Below, piece after piece: positions 26,614 through 35,456 of a stretch of DNA of 46,126 nt (the first letter of the stretch is position 1; the number at the start of each line of letters is the position of its first letter). The stretch is from Bacteroidales bacterium. GTDB taxonomy: Bacteria; Bacteroidota; Bacteroidia; Bacteroidales; B18-G4. The translations under genes were made by a program, and so were the position numbers. The notes beneath the pieces are model-generated. The model made no database searches. It was not told where the DNA came from and worked only from the letters and a program-made list of their open reading frames with translations. Where the stretch lies: contig JAGYLD010000013.1 of NCBI GenBank assembly GCA_018401355.1, forward strand, positions 1-46,126, given 5' to 3'.

Positions 26614-26652
26614 TTTATTATATAATTATTAATCTTGAAAAAGCATTTAGTT

Positions 26653-27282
26653 ATGAAAAAAATTTTGATTTTAGCAATCATGATGTTTATGATCATGCCG
26701 GTTCTGAGGTCTCAGGACCCTGGAATGGTTTTCAATTCAAATGAATGTACCTGGCTGGGACTTGATTTTTCAAAAGCCAAGATGATAGGTTCTGAAGGGT
26801 TTACGGATCCGTACCAGATTAAAAACCGGTTTTTTGATTCATGGAATCAATTGTTTTTAAGTGAAGCGGAAAAATATAACATTGGAGAAACGTTCAGAAA
26901 AGATCAAGTCACAAACTATCTCGATGTTGTTAAAAAAAGAAATGAAATGGTTAACATTGATGACCTTGTGATCGATCATGAGTACAACCTGACTGAAGAT
27001 GATATAAAAAGTATGGTTGGGGGATATGATCTGGGCGATAACACTGGCCTTGGCCTTGTATTTATTGTTGAGGCCTTTGATAAAAACGCTGAAGAGGGTA
27101 GATTCTGGGTTACATTTATTGATAATGACACAAAACAGGTTCTTTTAACGAAGAAATTGGAAGGGAAAGCAGGAGGTTTTGGATTAAGGAACTATTGGGC
27201 AAAATCATATTATAATGTGCTCAAAGAGATCGATAAAAAACAGTATAAAAGATGGCGGGCAGAATATATGGGTAAGAAATAG
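26653..27282 (+). CDS. Exported protein of unknown function
   Basis: A 209-residue protein with a signal peptide ending near LRSQD (about residue 21). ATG 26653 was chosen over TTG 26635 because it starts the signal directly. The mature part is mixed: LGLDFSKAKMIGSEGF, IDHEYNLTEDDIKSMVGGYD, then a strand FWVTFIDNDTKQVLLTKKL and a C-terminal helix. No named family recognised. It shares a loose pattern (DFS or DYS, then A/M-x-G-K/S) and similar length with the next gene, so the two may be distant relatives. It has its own candidate promoter and is probably not part of the pigment cluster. Confidence 0.75.
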   Translation: MKKILILAIMMFMIMPVLRSQDPGMVFNSNECTWLGLDFSKAKMIGSEGFTDPYQIKNRFFDSWNQLFLSEAEKYNIGETFRKDQVTNYLDVVKKRNEMVNIDDLVIDHEYNLTEDDIKSMVGGYDLGDNTGLGLVFIVEAFDKNAEEGRFWVTFIDNDTKQVLLTKKLEGKAGGFGLRNYWAKSYYNVLKEIDKKQYKRWRAEYMGKK

Positions 27283-27427
27283 CCCCCTTATATTTTTTCT
27301 TGCGGAATATTCTTTAAAATTAAGAGTGAATATCAATTAGTGTTACTGAATTGTATCATAATGTCTATTGTAGTAATTTTAAACAAAAAATTTATCATGT
27401 TATGAGTATAAATTAAAATTAATTCAA

Positions 27428-28039
27428 ATGAAAAAGATTTTATTGCTTTTATTAACTTCCTTGTTTTTATCAGGATTTACAGGCGTGTATGCCCAGAAAA
27501 TCAAACTTGTAAAGGGCGACTTATCCTTCTTAAAAGGCCAGTCTGAATTAAACATCGAATATGATTACAGCGATATGGCTGTTGGTAAATTCGATAATGA
27601 AAAGGATTATATAAACCAAAAGAAAGAAGATTATAACTCAAAAGAACCGGGACGGGGTGACAGCTGGGCAGAGGATTGGGAAGCAGACCGGGGAAATACC
27701 TATGAACCCAAATTCCAGGAGCTTTTTAATAAATACATGGAAAAAGTTGGGTTGAGCATCCTTCACAACTCTGATGCAAAATATACCATGAACTTCCATA
27801 CTACATTTACTGAACCCGGATTCAATGTAGGTGTTTGGCGAGGTAATGCATATATAGATGCTGAAATAAAAATCTACGAAACGGCAAAGCCTGAAAATGT
27901 ATTGGCTGTCATTACTGTTGCTAAAGCAGCAGGAAAATCCTTCGGAGGGAATGACTATGATACTGAGATAAGGATTTCAGAATCATATGCCAAATGTGGC
28001 AAGGAACTTGCTAAATTCATGAGTAAGAAAATAAAATAG
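27428..28039 (+). CDS. Exported protein of unknown function (second)
   Basis: A 203-residue protein with a clear signal peptide (cleavage near VYAQK, residue 22). Notable segments are LNIEYDYSDMAVGKFDNEKDYINQ, a charged turn KEPGRGDSWAEDW, and TMNFHTTFTEPGFNVGVWRG with several beta strands, so a periplasmic or outer-membrane-associated beta-rich domain is likely. Proteins of this look are widespread in Bacteroidota without a known role. A 145-bp gap precedes it and a strong hairpin follows it, so it forms a short unit on its own or with the previous gene. Confidence 0.75.
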   Translation: MKKILLLLLTSLFLSGFTGVYAQKIKLVKGDLSFLKGQSELNIEYDYSDMAVGKFDNEKDYINQKKEDYNSKEPGRGDSWAEDWEADRGNTYEPKFQELFNKYMEKVGLSILHNSDAKYTMNFHTTFTEPGFNVGVWRGNAYIDAEIKIYETAKPENVLAVITVAKAAGKSFGGNDYDTEIRISESYAKCGKELAKFMSKKIK

Positions 28040-28060
28040 GCTTTTGAACAAATTATTCTT

Positions 28061-28099
28061 AAGGATGGAAAACAATGTTAAATGCTGTTTTCCATCCTT
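28061..28099 (+). terminator. Strong hairpin terminator
   Basis: A perfect 14-bp stem, AAGGATGGAAAACA (28061-28074) with its complement at 28086-28099, an 11-base loop and a short T run. It lies 21 bp after the stop at 28039. The next gene's apparent upstream ATG (28082) falls inside this stem, which argues for the later start at 28118. Confidence 0.75.
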
Positions 28100-28103
28100 T
28101 TCG

Positions 28104-28111
28104 TACCTTTG
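28104..28111 (+). promoter_or_regulatory. -7 element of the acyltransferase gene
   Basis: TACCTTTG, followed by C as in many Bacteroidota promoters, lies 6 bases before ATG 28118. The transcript would start at or beside the start codon, giving an almost leaderless message. No clear TTG at -33; that region is taken up by the terminator stem. Confidence 0.5.
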
Positions 28112-28117
28112 CGGCAA

Positions 28118-29248
28118 ATGTCAGGAAATACAAAACATAAGGAGATGAAGCCTTATAGTGATGCAGAGCTAGCCGCTGTGATGAAAGGTATTGCTGAAGA
28201 TGAAATATTTCCGGAATTAATGGATTTCGTATATCCTGGAGTATCCATTGAGGAATTGAAAAATACTTTAAGATCTTTTCCCACCATTCGTGATTTTCAG
28301 CACAAATTTATGGCTGAGGTTTTCAATAGGATCATAAACAATACTTCAGATGGTGCTGTTCTAAATGGATTAGAAAATGTTGAAACTGACAAACCCGTCT
28401 TATACCTTGCCAACCACAGGGATATCATCCTTGATTCGGCCATCCTTCAGGTATTGCTTGTAAAACATGGACATGATACCACCGAAATCGCCATTGGCAA
28501 TAACCTGATGATCTCTGATTTTGTCACTGATATCGGACGGATCAACAAAATGATTATTGTTAAAAGGGATGGTTCAGGCAGGGAGTTGCTTGAGTTTTCC
28601 AGGGAACTTTCATCATACATCCGGGATTCTGTTACTTCAGGTCGAAACTCAGTTTGGATAGCTCAGCGTAATGGAAGGACAAAAAACGGTGATGACCGCA
28701 CAGATCCTGGTTTGCTTAAGATGCTTTACCTCAGTGGGTCAAAGAACCTTCAGGAAAATTTTCAAGAATTGAACATTGTTCCTGTGGCCATCTCATACGA
28801 GATCGAACCTTGCGCATCTTTAAAAACCAGGGAGCTATATATGCGTTCATTGGGACCATACGAGAAAAAGCCGGGAGAAGATCTGGAGAGTATACTGGCA
28901 GGGATCATGAAACCAAAGGGCAGAATAGAACTGAACATTGGTAAACCTTTGATCAAGGACCTTCGATTGAATGAGGCGTTACCTTTGAATGATAAAATTG
29001 GTGTAATGAGCAAAGTGATTGATCAGGAAATCCATAAGATATACAAACTCTGGCCATCCAATTTCATTGCATATGATTTGATTTCCGGAAAAAACACAAA
29101 GAACTATAGCAAAGAAGAGTACAGTAATTTCGTTCAGCACATGAATGAAAGCCTTAAAGATCTGAAAGGGGATACCGGCAAGCTTAAAAGGATATTCCTG
29201 GATATTTATGCCAATCCTGTTATCAATGCTATGGAGGCAAAGAAATAG
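28118..29248 (+). CDS. PlsC-like 1-acylglycerol-3-phosphate acyltransferase family protein
   Basis: A 376-residue protein with the LPLAT motif NHRDIILD (H(X)4D), followed by IAQRNGRTKNGDDRTDP, which stands in the place of the FPEGTRS block and binds the glycerol phosphate. It is longer than typical PlsC and lacks obvious membrane helices. ATG 28118 was chosen because the earlier ATG (28082) is inside a terminator stem and upstream of the -7 element. It probably acylates a lysophospholipid or a similar acceptor. Confidence 0.82.
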   Translation: MSGNTKHKEMKPYSDAELAAVMKGIAEDEIFPELMDFVYPGVSIEELKNTLRSFPTIRDFQHKFMAEVFNRIINNTSDGAVLNGLENVETDKPVLYLANHRDIILDSAILQVLLVKHGHDTTEIAIGNNLMISDFVTDIGRINKMIIVKRDGSGRELLEFSRELSSYIRDSVTSGRNSVWIAQRNGRTKNGDDRTDPGLLKMLYLSGSKNLQENFQELNIVPVAISYEIEPCASLKTRELYMRSLGPYEKKPGEDLESILAGIMKPKGRIELNIGKPLIKDLRLNEALPLNDKIGVMSKVIDQEIHKIYKLWPSNFIAYDLISGKNTKNYSKEEYSNFVQHMNESLKDLKGDTGKLKRIFLDIYANPVINAMEAKK

Positions 29249-29261
29249 ATTTGATTACTGA

Positions 29262-29281
29262 TTATACCAAAAAGGGTATAA
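29262..29281. terminator. Small hairpin between convergent genes
   Basis: TTATACC (29262-29268) pairs with GGTATAA (29275-29281) around an A-rich loop. It lies between the acyltransferase stop and includes the stop codon of the convergent reductase gene. The stem is only 7 bp, so terminator function is uncertain. Confidence 0.3.
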
Positions 29282-30023
29282 CAGCTTTTCTTTCCACAGG
29301 ATAATTATCAAAATAATCTTTATACCATTTATGATGGTCTATTGCCCGGGGCAGCAAGTTGGCTAATGTCCATAAAGCAAATGACAATCCTGGCAAATTC
29401 CACATCAGTATTGCAAAACCGGTCCATTCCAGTATCTCACCAAATAAATTAGGGCATGAAATATATTCAAATAGGCCACCGTATGGTATCTGATATCCAT
29501 TTTTGGAATTTTTTCTCAATCTGATGAGGGTATTGTCGGCAGACCAATTGATGGATAAACCTGTGATAAAAAATATGATGCCAATTATAAACCTCGGGTC
29601 ATGCAGCCAGGTTATGTCATAATAACCAGAGAAATTACCAAGGAAATATCCTATGATGAAGCCGTTGACGAAATTAAAGAAGACAGCCATTCCGGCGATG
29701 ATCAAAGGCATCTTTTTTTTACCTGTCCTCAGACGGAATGGAAAGATTATTACCCTGTTGAAATAATGCAATCCGAATAATAAAATGAAAATCCATGGTA
29801 CGGTTCCCGGTGTGATACGTCCTGTGAAGAAAAATATAAAAGGAACTACAAGTGCAGGTAATTCCATGATAAACCATCCTGTTTTATTCCCTATCATTGG
29901 TCCCCAGTTGCTTTTGGTATGCCTGCCATAAGGTGCTGTGACTTTCAGTAAGATGAAAAATGTAATGAAAGCCAGGGCAATCCAACTGTAAATAATCAGG
30001 TTAAAAGTATTTTGGTCGATCAT
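29262..30023 (-). CDS. 3-oxo-5-alpha-steroid 4-dehydrogenase-like membrane reductase
   Basis: A 253-residue membrane protein with about six hydrophobic segments. The C-terminal domain is the steroid 5-alpha-reductase type: GGLFEYISCPNLFGEILEWTGFAI, then NLLPRAIDHHKWYKDYF near the end, with the Glu and Asn residues typical of NADPH binding in the family. Bacterial members act on enone lipids; the substrate here is unknown. It converges on the acyltransferase gene with 13 bp between stops. No clear promoter was seen upstream. Confidence 0.87.
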   Translation of the reverse strand: MIDQNTFNLIIYSWIALAFITFFILLKVTAPYGRHTKSNWGPMIGNKTGWFIMELPALVVPFIFFFTGRITPGTVPWIFILLFGLHYFNRVIIFPFRLRTGKKKMPLIIAGMAVFFNFVNGFIIGYFLGNFSGYYDITWLHDPRFIIGIIFFITGLSINWSADNTLIRLRKNSKNGYQIPYGGLFEYISCPNLFGEILEWTGFAILMWNLPGLSFALWTLANLLPRAIDHHKWYKDYFDNYPVERKAVIPFLV

Positions 30024-30167
30024 AATTGTATTTATTTGCTCACAAGTATCTGATGATCTAAAACATATTCATCCGCAATGGGTTCCCGAGGGAACACGAA
30101 GATAATATTAACTTGGTAAATGCAATTGAATCAACACGGATATTTCCCAGGATATGACATTTATTCT

Positions 30168-30175
30168 TACTTTTG
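30168..30175 (+). promoter_or_regulatory. -7 element upstream of gatE
   Basis: TACTTTTG is a full TAnnTTTG match 30 bases before ATG 30206. No TTG at the usual -33 distance. It overlaps the in-frame TTG (30173) that would otherwise extend the gene, so the ATG start is favoured. Confidence 0.4.
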
Positions 30176-30205
30176 GCACTTTGTTATACGTACATTACCA
30201 TTGCT

Positions 30206-32179
30206 ATGCCAGAGAAGAATATAAAGTTTGACCCGAAAGAGAATTACAGGATTACAAGAGAACTTATCGGTTACGTACCCCGCAAAAAGGCAACCCAGGA
30301 AGATTACGACAGGATTGGATTCAAATCAGGCCTGGAAGTTCACCAACAACTTAAGACAAAGCAAAAATTATTCTGCCATTGTCCCGCTGGAATATATAAT
30401 CACAGCGATGACTATGATGCGGAGATCATAAGGCATATGAGGCCAACATTAAGTGAGTTAGGCGAATATGATGGTACAGCACTTATGGAGTTTAAAACCA
30501 GAAAGGAAATTGTTTATCGCATCAAAAATGACACTGCCTGTACTTATGAGGTGGATGACACGCCACCATTCCCCATCGACAGGGAAGCCCTGGAGATAGC
30601 CATTGAGATTTCCCAGCTTTCAAAGCTTAATATAGTGGGAGAGGTTCACATTACACGTAAGCAATATCTTGACGGATCTATTCCTACGGGGTTCCAAAGG
30701 ACTGCCATCATTGGTGTGGAAGGAGAGATTCCCTTGAAGAACAAGAAAATCAGACTTATCCAGCTCAGTATAGAAGAGGATTCCTGCCGGGAGATCTCTG
30801 ATGTGGGCCACGTAAGGGTTTACAAAACAGACCGTTTGGGAATGCCATTGATTGAAACCGTAACTTACCCTGATTGCCTGAATCCCGATGAGGTCAAGGA
30901 GGCTTGTGATTATATTCGTTTTCTTAACAGGTCCACGGGTAAAGTCAGAACAGGAATGGGAACCGGCAGGGAAGATGTAAATGTAAGTTGCAGGGGTGGT
31001 TCAAGGGTAGAGATTAAAGGTGTGGCGCATACAAAATGGATCCCTGAACTAACACACAATGAGTGTTTCAGACAATGGGCTCTCCTGAATATCCGGGAAG
31101 AGCTTAAGAGCAGGATCAAGGCATTCGATAATTGGGGGATTTCATACAAGGAGATCAATCCACATACCTATAATTTCAGATATGCTCCCCTCACCGAAGC
31201 TAAGAGATTGAATTATAAAGTATATGCTGTAAACCTGCCAGGATTCAAGGGTGTCTTGTCACATTTTACCCAACCCGGGAAGATGTTTTCAGATGAAATT
31301 ACAGACCGTTTGAAAGTTATTGCATGCCTTGAAAAACCAAATATGACTCATACGGAGTCATTCAGGGCTGAGGTTTCATCACGGGCCTGGGATAAAATCA
31401 GGAAAAGTTTGAAAGTAGAAGCAAATGATGCCCAGCTTATTTTCTGGGGGCCGGAGAATGACATTGAAACAGCACTGGAGACCATTGAAGAGCGGTGTAA
31501 GATAGCATTTGAAGGTGTCCCTAATGAAACCAGGAAATCATTTGAAGATGGGACTACCATTTTTGAAAGGGTACTCCCAGGCGCTGACAGAATGTATCCT
31601 GATACAGATTCAGCTCCCATACCCCTTGAAGAGGAATACATTGAAAAGCTGAAGGAAAGGATGCCTTCAGAGGTTATTGACAGGTATCATCAACTTAGAG
31701 ATTGGGGAATACCAGAAGATACATATACCTGCATTTTTAGCAAAAATCATTACCCTTTGATTGAAAGGATCATTAAAGATCTTAATCTGGACCCCGGGTT
31801 TGTCGGAACTTTTTTTGGCCATACCTTGAAATATGTTGAAGGACATTATGAACCGGCTGCTGAATTTAACTACTGCATCATCTTTGCCATGTTTAAATTC
31901 ATAACAGCAAACCAGCTTGATCCGGAAATTGCTAAAAGAATGCTTCCAGTTGTATTTGAACATCCCAAAATGGACTTTGCCTCAGTTCTTACTGTGATAA
32001 AATTTAAAAAGCTTTCAAAAGAAGAAATACTGAAAAATATTCCTTTCCTTGAAAATAAATTTCAAGAAGTAGGAATAAATCAGAATTCAAAAAATAAAAA
32101 AGACTGGATCATGGGGCAATTAAGAAATAGTGCTCTTGGAAACATGCCATTAAAGGAACTTTATCAATCAATAGATTAA
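30206..32179 (+). CDS. gatE: Glu-tRNA(Gln) amidotransferase subunit E (archaeal type)
   Basis: A 657-residue GatE. The GatB/E kinase-like core is clear: GLEVHQQLKT, LFCHCPAGI, TACTYEVDDTPPFPID, QYLDGSIPTGFQRT, GTGREDVNVSCRGGSRVEIKGV and DRMYPDTDSAPIPL. An insertion around YKVYAVNLPGFKGVLSHFTQ is the AspRS-like (GAD) domain that separates GatE from bacterial GatB. The C-terminus (KKDWIMGQLRNSALGNMPLKEL) is the YqeY-like tail that holds tRNA. The enzyme phosphorylates Glu-tRNA(Gln) and amidates it with ammonia from GatD. gatD follows 32 bp downstream. Confidence 0.92.
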   Translation: MPEKNIKFDPKENYRITRELIGYVPRKKATQEDYDRIGFKSGLEVHQQLKTKQKLFCHCPAGIYNHSDDYDAEIIRHMRPTLSELGEYDGTALMEFKTRKEIVYRIKNDTACTYEVDDTPPFPIDREALEIAIEISQLSKLNIVGEVHITRKQYLDGSIPTGFQRTAIIGVEGEIPLKNKKIRLIQLSIEEDSCREISDVGHVRVYKTDRLGMPLIETVTYPDCLNPDEVKEACDYIRFLNRSTGKVRTGMGTGREDVNVSCRGGSRVEIKGVAHTKWIPELTHNECFRQWALLNIREELKSRIKAFDNWGISYKEINPHTYNFRYAPLTEAKRLNYKVYAVNLPGFKGVLSHFTQPGKMFSDEITDRLKVIACLEKPNMTHTESFRAEVSSRAWDKIRKSLKVEANDAQLIFWGPENDIETALETIEERCKIAFEGVPNETRKSFEDGTTIFERVLPGADRMYPDTDSAPIPLEEEYIEKLKERMPSEVIDRYHQLRDWGIPEDTYTCIFSKNHYPLIERIIKDLNLDPGFVGTFFGHTLKYVEGHYEPAAEFNYCIIFAMFKFITANQLDPEIAKRMLPVVFEHPKMDFASVLTVIKFKKLSKEEILKNIPFLENKFQEVGINQNSKNKKDWIMGQLRNSALGNMPLKELYQSID

Positions 32180-32211
32180 CTGATTAGTAAAACACCAAAA
32201 ACCAGGATATC

Positions 32212-33597
32212 ATGACAGATGATTTGTTTCAGGGTTACAAAGGCGAAGCATTGGAGGTTTTGAAAAAATATCATACCAGGGTGTGGGGACAGGCTGAAAT
32301 TGATACTACCAGGGGCCATTTTAATGGCACCATTTTACCCCGGTCCGAGAACGATGATGATAAGCATATTGTATTAAAGATACCTACAGGATATAATATT
32401 GGCATCGATACCAGGACCATTACTTCAATGAAAGAGGTTGGCTACAAAAAGGCCAATTATAAGATCCCTGAAAAAGAGTTTCCCATAACTGAAGGCTTGC
32501 CAGGTGTCAAGCTTTTTGGTACAGGAGGAACCATTGCTTCAAGATTGGACTACAGGACAGGTGCAGTAATTCCGGCATTCTCTCCTGGGGAACTTTATGG
32601 GGCTGTCCCTGAACTGGCTGACATTTGTAACCTGGAAACAGAAAAAGTCTTTGCTGTGTTCAGCGAGAATATGGGTCCGCAACAATACATAAAACTTTCT
32701 AAAGCCATTGGAAAGGAAATTCAAAACGGAATTGATGGGATTGTCATAGGACATGGCACAGATACTTTACATCATACCGGCGCCGCATTGACTTTTATGG
32801 TCCAGAATTCTCCTGTGCCGATTGTCCTTGTGGGATCTCAGCGTTCCTCAGACCGCCCAAGCTCGGATGCTGCATTAAACCTGATGCATGCCATGTATGC
32901 TGCCGGACATTCCGACATTGCAGAAGTGATGGTTTGCATGTTCGGGCCTACTTCCGATGAGTATGGCTTGTTGCATAAAGGTACACGGGTCAGAAAAATG
33001 CATTCCTCTTACCGGTCAACTTTCAGGACTATTGGAGATACTCCTTTGGCAAGGGTTACAAGGAAAGAGATCATTCCCATTAAAAAGAAATACAATCACA
33101 GAAGAAAAGATAGAAATGTTAAAATAATGCCCTATTTCAGCGATGAAGTGACCATGCTGTATTATTATCCCGGTATGAAACCAGATACTTTGGATAGTAT
33201 GATAGATGCAGGATATCGCGGTGTAATTATAGTTGGTACAGGCCTGGGGCATGTTAATAAAGAGCTTTATCCGGCCATTGAAAGAGCTCATGCTAAAGGT
33301 GTACACATGTTTATGACCCTGCAAACAATCTGGGGGTATGTTCATATGTTTGTTTATGATACAGGAAGGGATATGATGGCTAAAGGAATTATTCCTGCAG
33401 GCAATATGTTACCGGAAGTAGCGTGGGTGAAATTAAGCTGGATCCTCGGTCAAACAGATGATCCGAAAAGGGTGAAAGAAATGATGCTGACTCCGATAAA
33501 TGATGAAATAACACAACGTGAGCCTTATAATGGATACCTTGTTTACCAGGGTGGCGTCCCGGAAGTTGAAGATTTTATCAGGAGAGTACATAAATAA
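32212..33597 (+). CDS. gatD: Glu-tRNA(Gln) amidotransferase subunit D (asparaginase-like)
   Basis: A 461-residue GatD: an N-terminal beta-barrel (about residues 20-90) and an asparaginase domain with Thr107 in GTGGTIAS, Thr183-Asp184 in GHGTDTLHHTG and Lys262 in RKMHSSYRS, matching the GatD catalytic set. It releases ammonia from glutamine (or asparagine) for GatE. The extra N-terminal domain and the co-location with gatE rule out a simple L-asparaginase. It forms a two-gene operon with gatE; 38 bp separate it from the next gene. Confidence 0.92.
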   Translation: MTDDLFQGYKGEALEVLKKYHTRVWGQAEIDTTRGHFNGTILPRSENDDDKHIVLKIPTGYNIGIDTRTITSMKEVGYKKANYKIPEKEFPITEGLPGVKLFGTGGTIASRLDYRTGAVIPAFSPGELYGAVPELADICNLETEKVFAVFSENMGPQQYIKLSKAIGKEIQNGIDGIVIGHGTDTLHHTGAALTFMVQNSPVPIVLVGSQRSSDRPSSDAALNLMHAMYAAGHSDIAEVMVCMFGPTSDEYGLLHKGTRVRKMHSSYRSTFRTIGDTPLARVTRKEIIPIKKKYNHRRKDRNVKIMPYFSDEVTMLYYYPGMKPDTLDSMIDAGYRGVIIVGTGLGHVNKELYPAIERAHAKGVHMFMTLQTIWGYVHMFVYDTGRDMMAKGIIPAGNMLPEVAWVKLSWILGQTDDPKRVKEMMLTPINDEITQREPYNGYLVYQGGVPEVEDFIRRVHK

Positions 33598-33635
33598 TAG
33601 ACTTGAGCCCTGACTGAGGGATTCATTACATTATT

Positions 33636-34910
33636 ATGAATAGAATACTATTACTGGTTTCGATCCTTTTTCTTCTTTATCCTAATGTTTTTTCGCAGGA
33701 AAACATTCGCCTGATGCATTATAATCTGCTGAATTATGGTATTAATACCGGAGGATGCAATAATAGCAATAACAACGTAAATGACAAGAATGATTATCTG
33801 ATTACCATCCTGGAATATGTCAATCCTTATATTTTGACAGTTAATGAGATCAATTGCAGTGTGCAGGCCTATGATAAGCTGCTAAGCGGATGCCTGGATG
33901 AATATATGCCTGATATGTTTGAAAGAGTTGATAAGACTTGCCTTTCCGGTTCAGGCTTATCCAATATGATATATTTCAGAAAAGACATTCTTGGATTTCA
34001 TTCTCAGGAAGTGATCCAAACCAATGTCAGAGATATAAATGTGGTCAAATTATACTACAAAAGTGCCGATTTGGGTCAAAATCCCGATACTGTTTTCCTG
34101 AATTGCATCATTGCACATCTGAAAGCCGGCAGCGACTGGGATGATGAAATTGAAAGGACCGATGAGACCAACCGGCTAATGAACTACCTTGAGCAAAATC
34201 CTGATCTTGAAAACTTTATACTCCTTGGTGATTTAAATATTTACCGTGCTTCTGAAGAGGCTTTTCAAAATCTTGTCCATTTCTCTAACTCCAGCATACG
34301 GTTTTATGATCCTATTAATATGATAGGCGAATGGCACAATAATTCCAGTTATAGTATGATCCATACACAATCCACTCACACAGTTCATAATTGTTTTATT
34401 CCTGGTGGCATGGACGATAGATTTGACTTCATCCTTATTTCAGGTGAAATTTTGAATGCAGAAAAAAAGGTATCTTTTGTTCCAAATTCATACAGGGCTG
34501 TTGGCCAGGACGGAAAGCGGTTTAATAAGAATTTAATTGAAGCTCCCTCCAATACATCCGTTCCCTCTGAAGTGCTGAATGCCTTGTACAACCTTTCAGA
34601 TCATTTGCCGGTTGTATTGGACTTATATATAGGAGAAAATGCTTCAGTGAATGATAAGATTGACCTTAATGAGGTGTATTTCGAAAATCCTGTAAAGGCA
34701 AATCTCATTTTAAGATTCTCCGATCCTCTCCAAAATTCTCCAACCTTGAAGGTTTATTCAATCAGTGGTGCTCCCGTTATGGATATTATTACAAATAAAA
34801 ATCAGGAAGTCATAAAAATACCTTTGCAACACCTGAGACCTGGAATGTATTTTCTTGAAATCTCCACTGAGAAGGGCAAAGGACAGGTTCGGAAAATTGT
34901 TAAGATTTAG
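33636..34910 (+). CDS. Secreted endonuclease/exonuclease/phosphatase-family protein with T9SS sorting domain
   Basis: A 424-residue protein: signal peptide (about residues 1-20, VFSQ), an EEP domain (LMHYNLLNYG start, ILLGDLNIYRASEE metal site, LSDHLPVVLDL catalytic His), and a C-terminal type IX sorting domain (YFENPVKANLILRF ... LRPGMYFLEISTEKGKGQVRKIVKI). It should be exported over the outer membrane and act outside the cell, perhaps on nucleic acids or phosphoesters. A strong terminator follows immediately. Confidence 0.88.
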   Translation: MNRILLLVSILFLLYPNVFSQENIRLMHYNLLNYGINTGGCNNSNNNVNDKNDYLITILEYVNPYILTVNEINCSVQAYDKLLSGCLDEYMPDMFERVDKTCLSGSGLSNMIYFRKDILGFHSQEVIQTNVRDINVVKLYYKSADLGQNPDTVFLNCIIAHLKAGSDWDDEIERTDETNRLMNYLEQNPDLENFILLGDLNIYRASEEAFQNLVHFSNSSIRFYDPINMIGEWHNNSSYSMIHTQSTHTVHNCFIPGGMDDRFDFILISGEILNAEKKVSFVPNSYRAVGQDGKRFNKNLIEAPSNTSVPSEVLNALYNLSDHLPVVLDLYIGENASVNDKIDLNEVYFENPVKANLILRFSDPLQNSPTLKVYSISGAPVMDIITNKNQEVIKIPLQHLRPGMYFLEISTEKGKGQVRKIVKI

Positions 34911-34914
34911 CAAA

Positions 34915-34939
34915 AAAGGCCGTCTTTTGAACGGCCTTT
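34915..34939. terminator. Bidirectional rho-independent terminator
   Basis: AAAGGCCGT (34915-34923) and ACGGCCTTT (34931-34939) form a perfect 9-bp stem with a 7-base loop and A/T runs on both sides. It lies between the stops of two convergent genes and can serve both. Confidence 0.8.
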
Positions 34940-34958
34940 AAAATCTCCAAGACTAAGA

Positions 34959-35264
34959 TTAATATCTTTTTCTTTCAAACCTGTTATTTCCACCACGACC
35001 CCTGTTATTGTTTCCGGACTCGTTTCTTGGTCTTGCCTTTTTAACAACGATCTGACTGTTGTCGTATTCACATTCGTTTAATTCATTGATGGCTTTTTGA
35101 GCCTCGTCGTCGTTTGCCATTTCAACGAAGCCAAACTTTTTGGAAAAACCTGTTTCTCTGTCAATGATAACATTGGCAGATGTGACCTCACCATATTCTT
35201 CAAATAAGGTCTTTAAGTCATCACTGGTAGTGGATGAGCTTAATTTTGCTACAAAAATGTTCAT
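34959..35264 (-). CDS. RRM RNA-binding protein
   Basis: A 101-residue protein with one RNA recognition motif: RNP2 as NIFVAKL at the start and RNP1 as KKFGFVEM near residue 43, then a short Arg/Gly/Asn-rich tail (RGRGGNNRFERKRY). This matches small bacterial RRM proteins that bind single-stranded RNA. It is preceded by a well-formed promoter and a leader of about 77 bases. Its exact RNA targets cannot be told from sequence. Confidence 0.93.
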   Translation of the reverse strand: MNIFVAKLSSSTTSDDLKTLFEEYGEVTSANVIIDRETGFSKKFGFVEMANDDEAQKAINELNECEYDNSQIVVKKARPRNESGNNNRGRGGNNRFERKRY

Positions 35265-35348
35265 GTTTAAATAATAAAAGTGTTAATTAAGTAAAAATTC
35301 TAAGGAGAGCATTTATAAACTTATGTGCTAATACCTTAAAAATGATTG

Positions 35349-35378
35349 CAAATATAGGATTATTGTATAATATAACAA
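35349..35378 (-). promoter_or_regulatory. Promoter of the RRM gene
   Basis: Read on the minus strand: TTG at 35378-35376, a 19-base spacer, then TATATTTG at 35356-35349. Both boxes match the Bacteroidota consensus. The transcript would begin near 35342, leaving a leader of about 77 bases, long for this phylum and possibly regulatory. Confidence 0.6.
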
Positions 35379-35456
35379 TTATCTAAACGCATAAATCGAA
35401 AAAATGTTTCGGATCTTTAGCACATAAAATAAATGGAGCTTTCCTAATTATTGTAA

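Noticed and set aside
28082-28117. Upstream in-frame ATG for the PlsC-like gene
   Set aside because: It lies within the terminator stem and upstream of the -7 element, so a transcript from that promoter would not contain it.
32212-33597. Plain L-asparaginase
   Set aside because: The extra N-terminal barrel and the adjacent gatE identify it as GatD.
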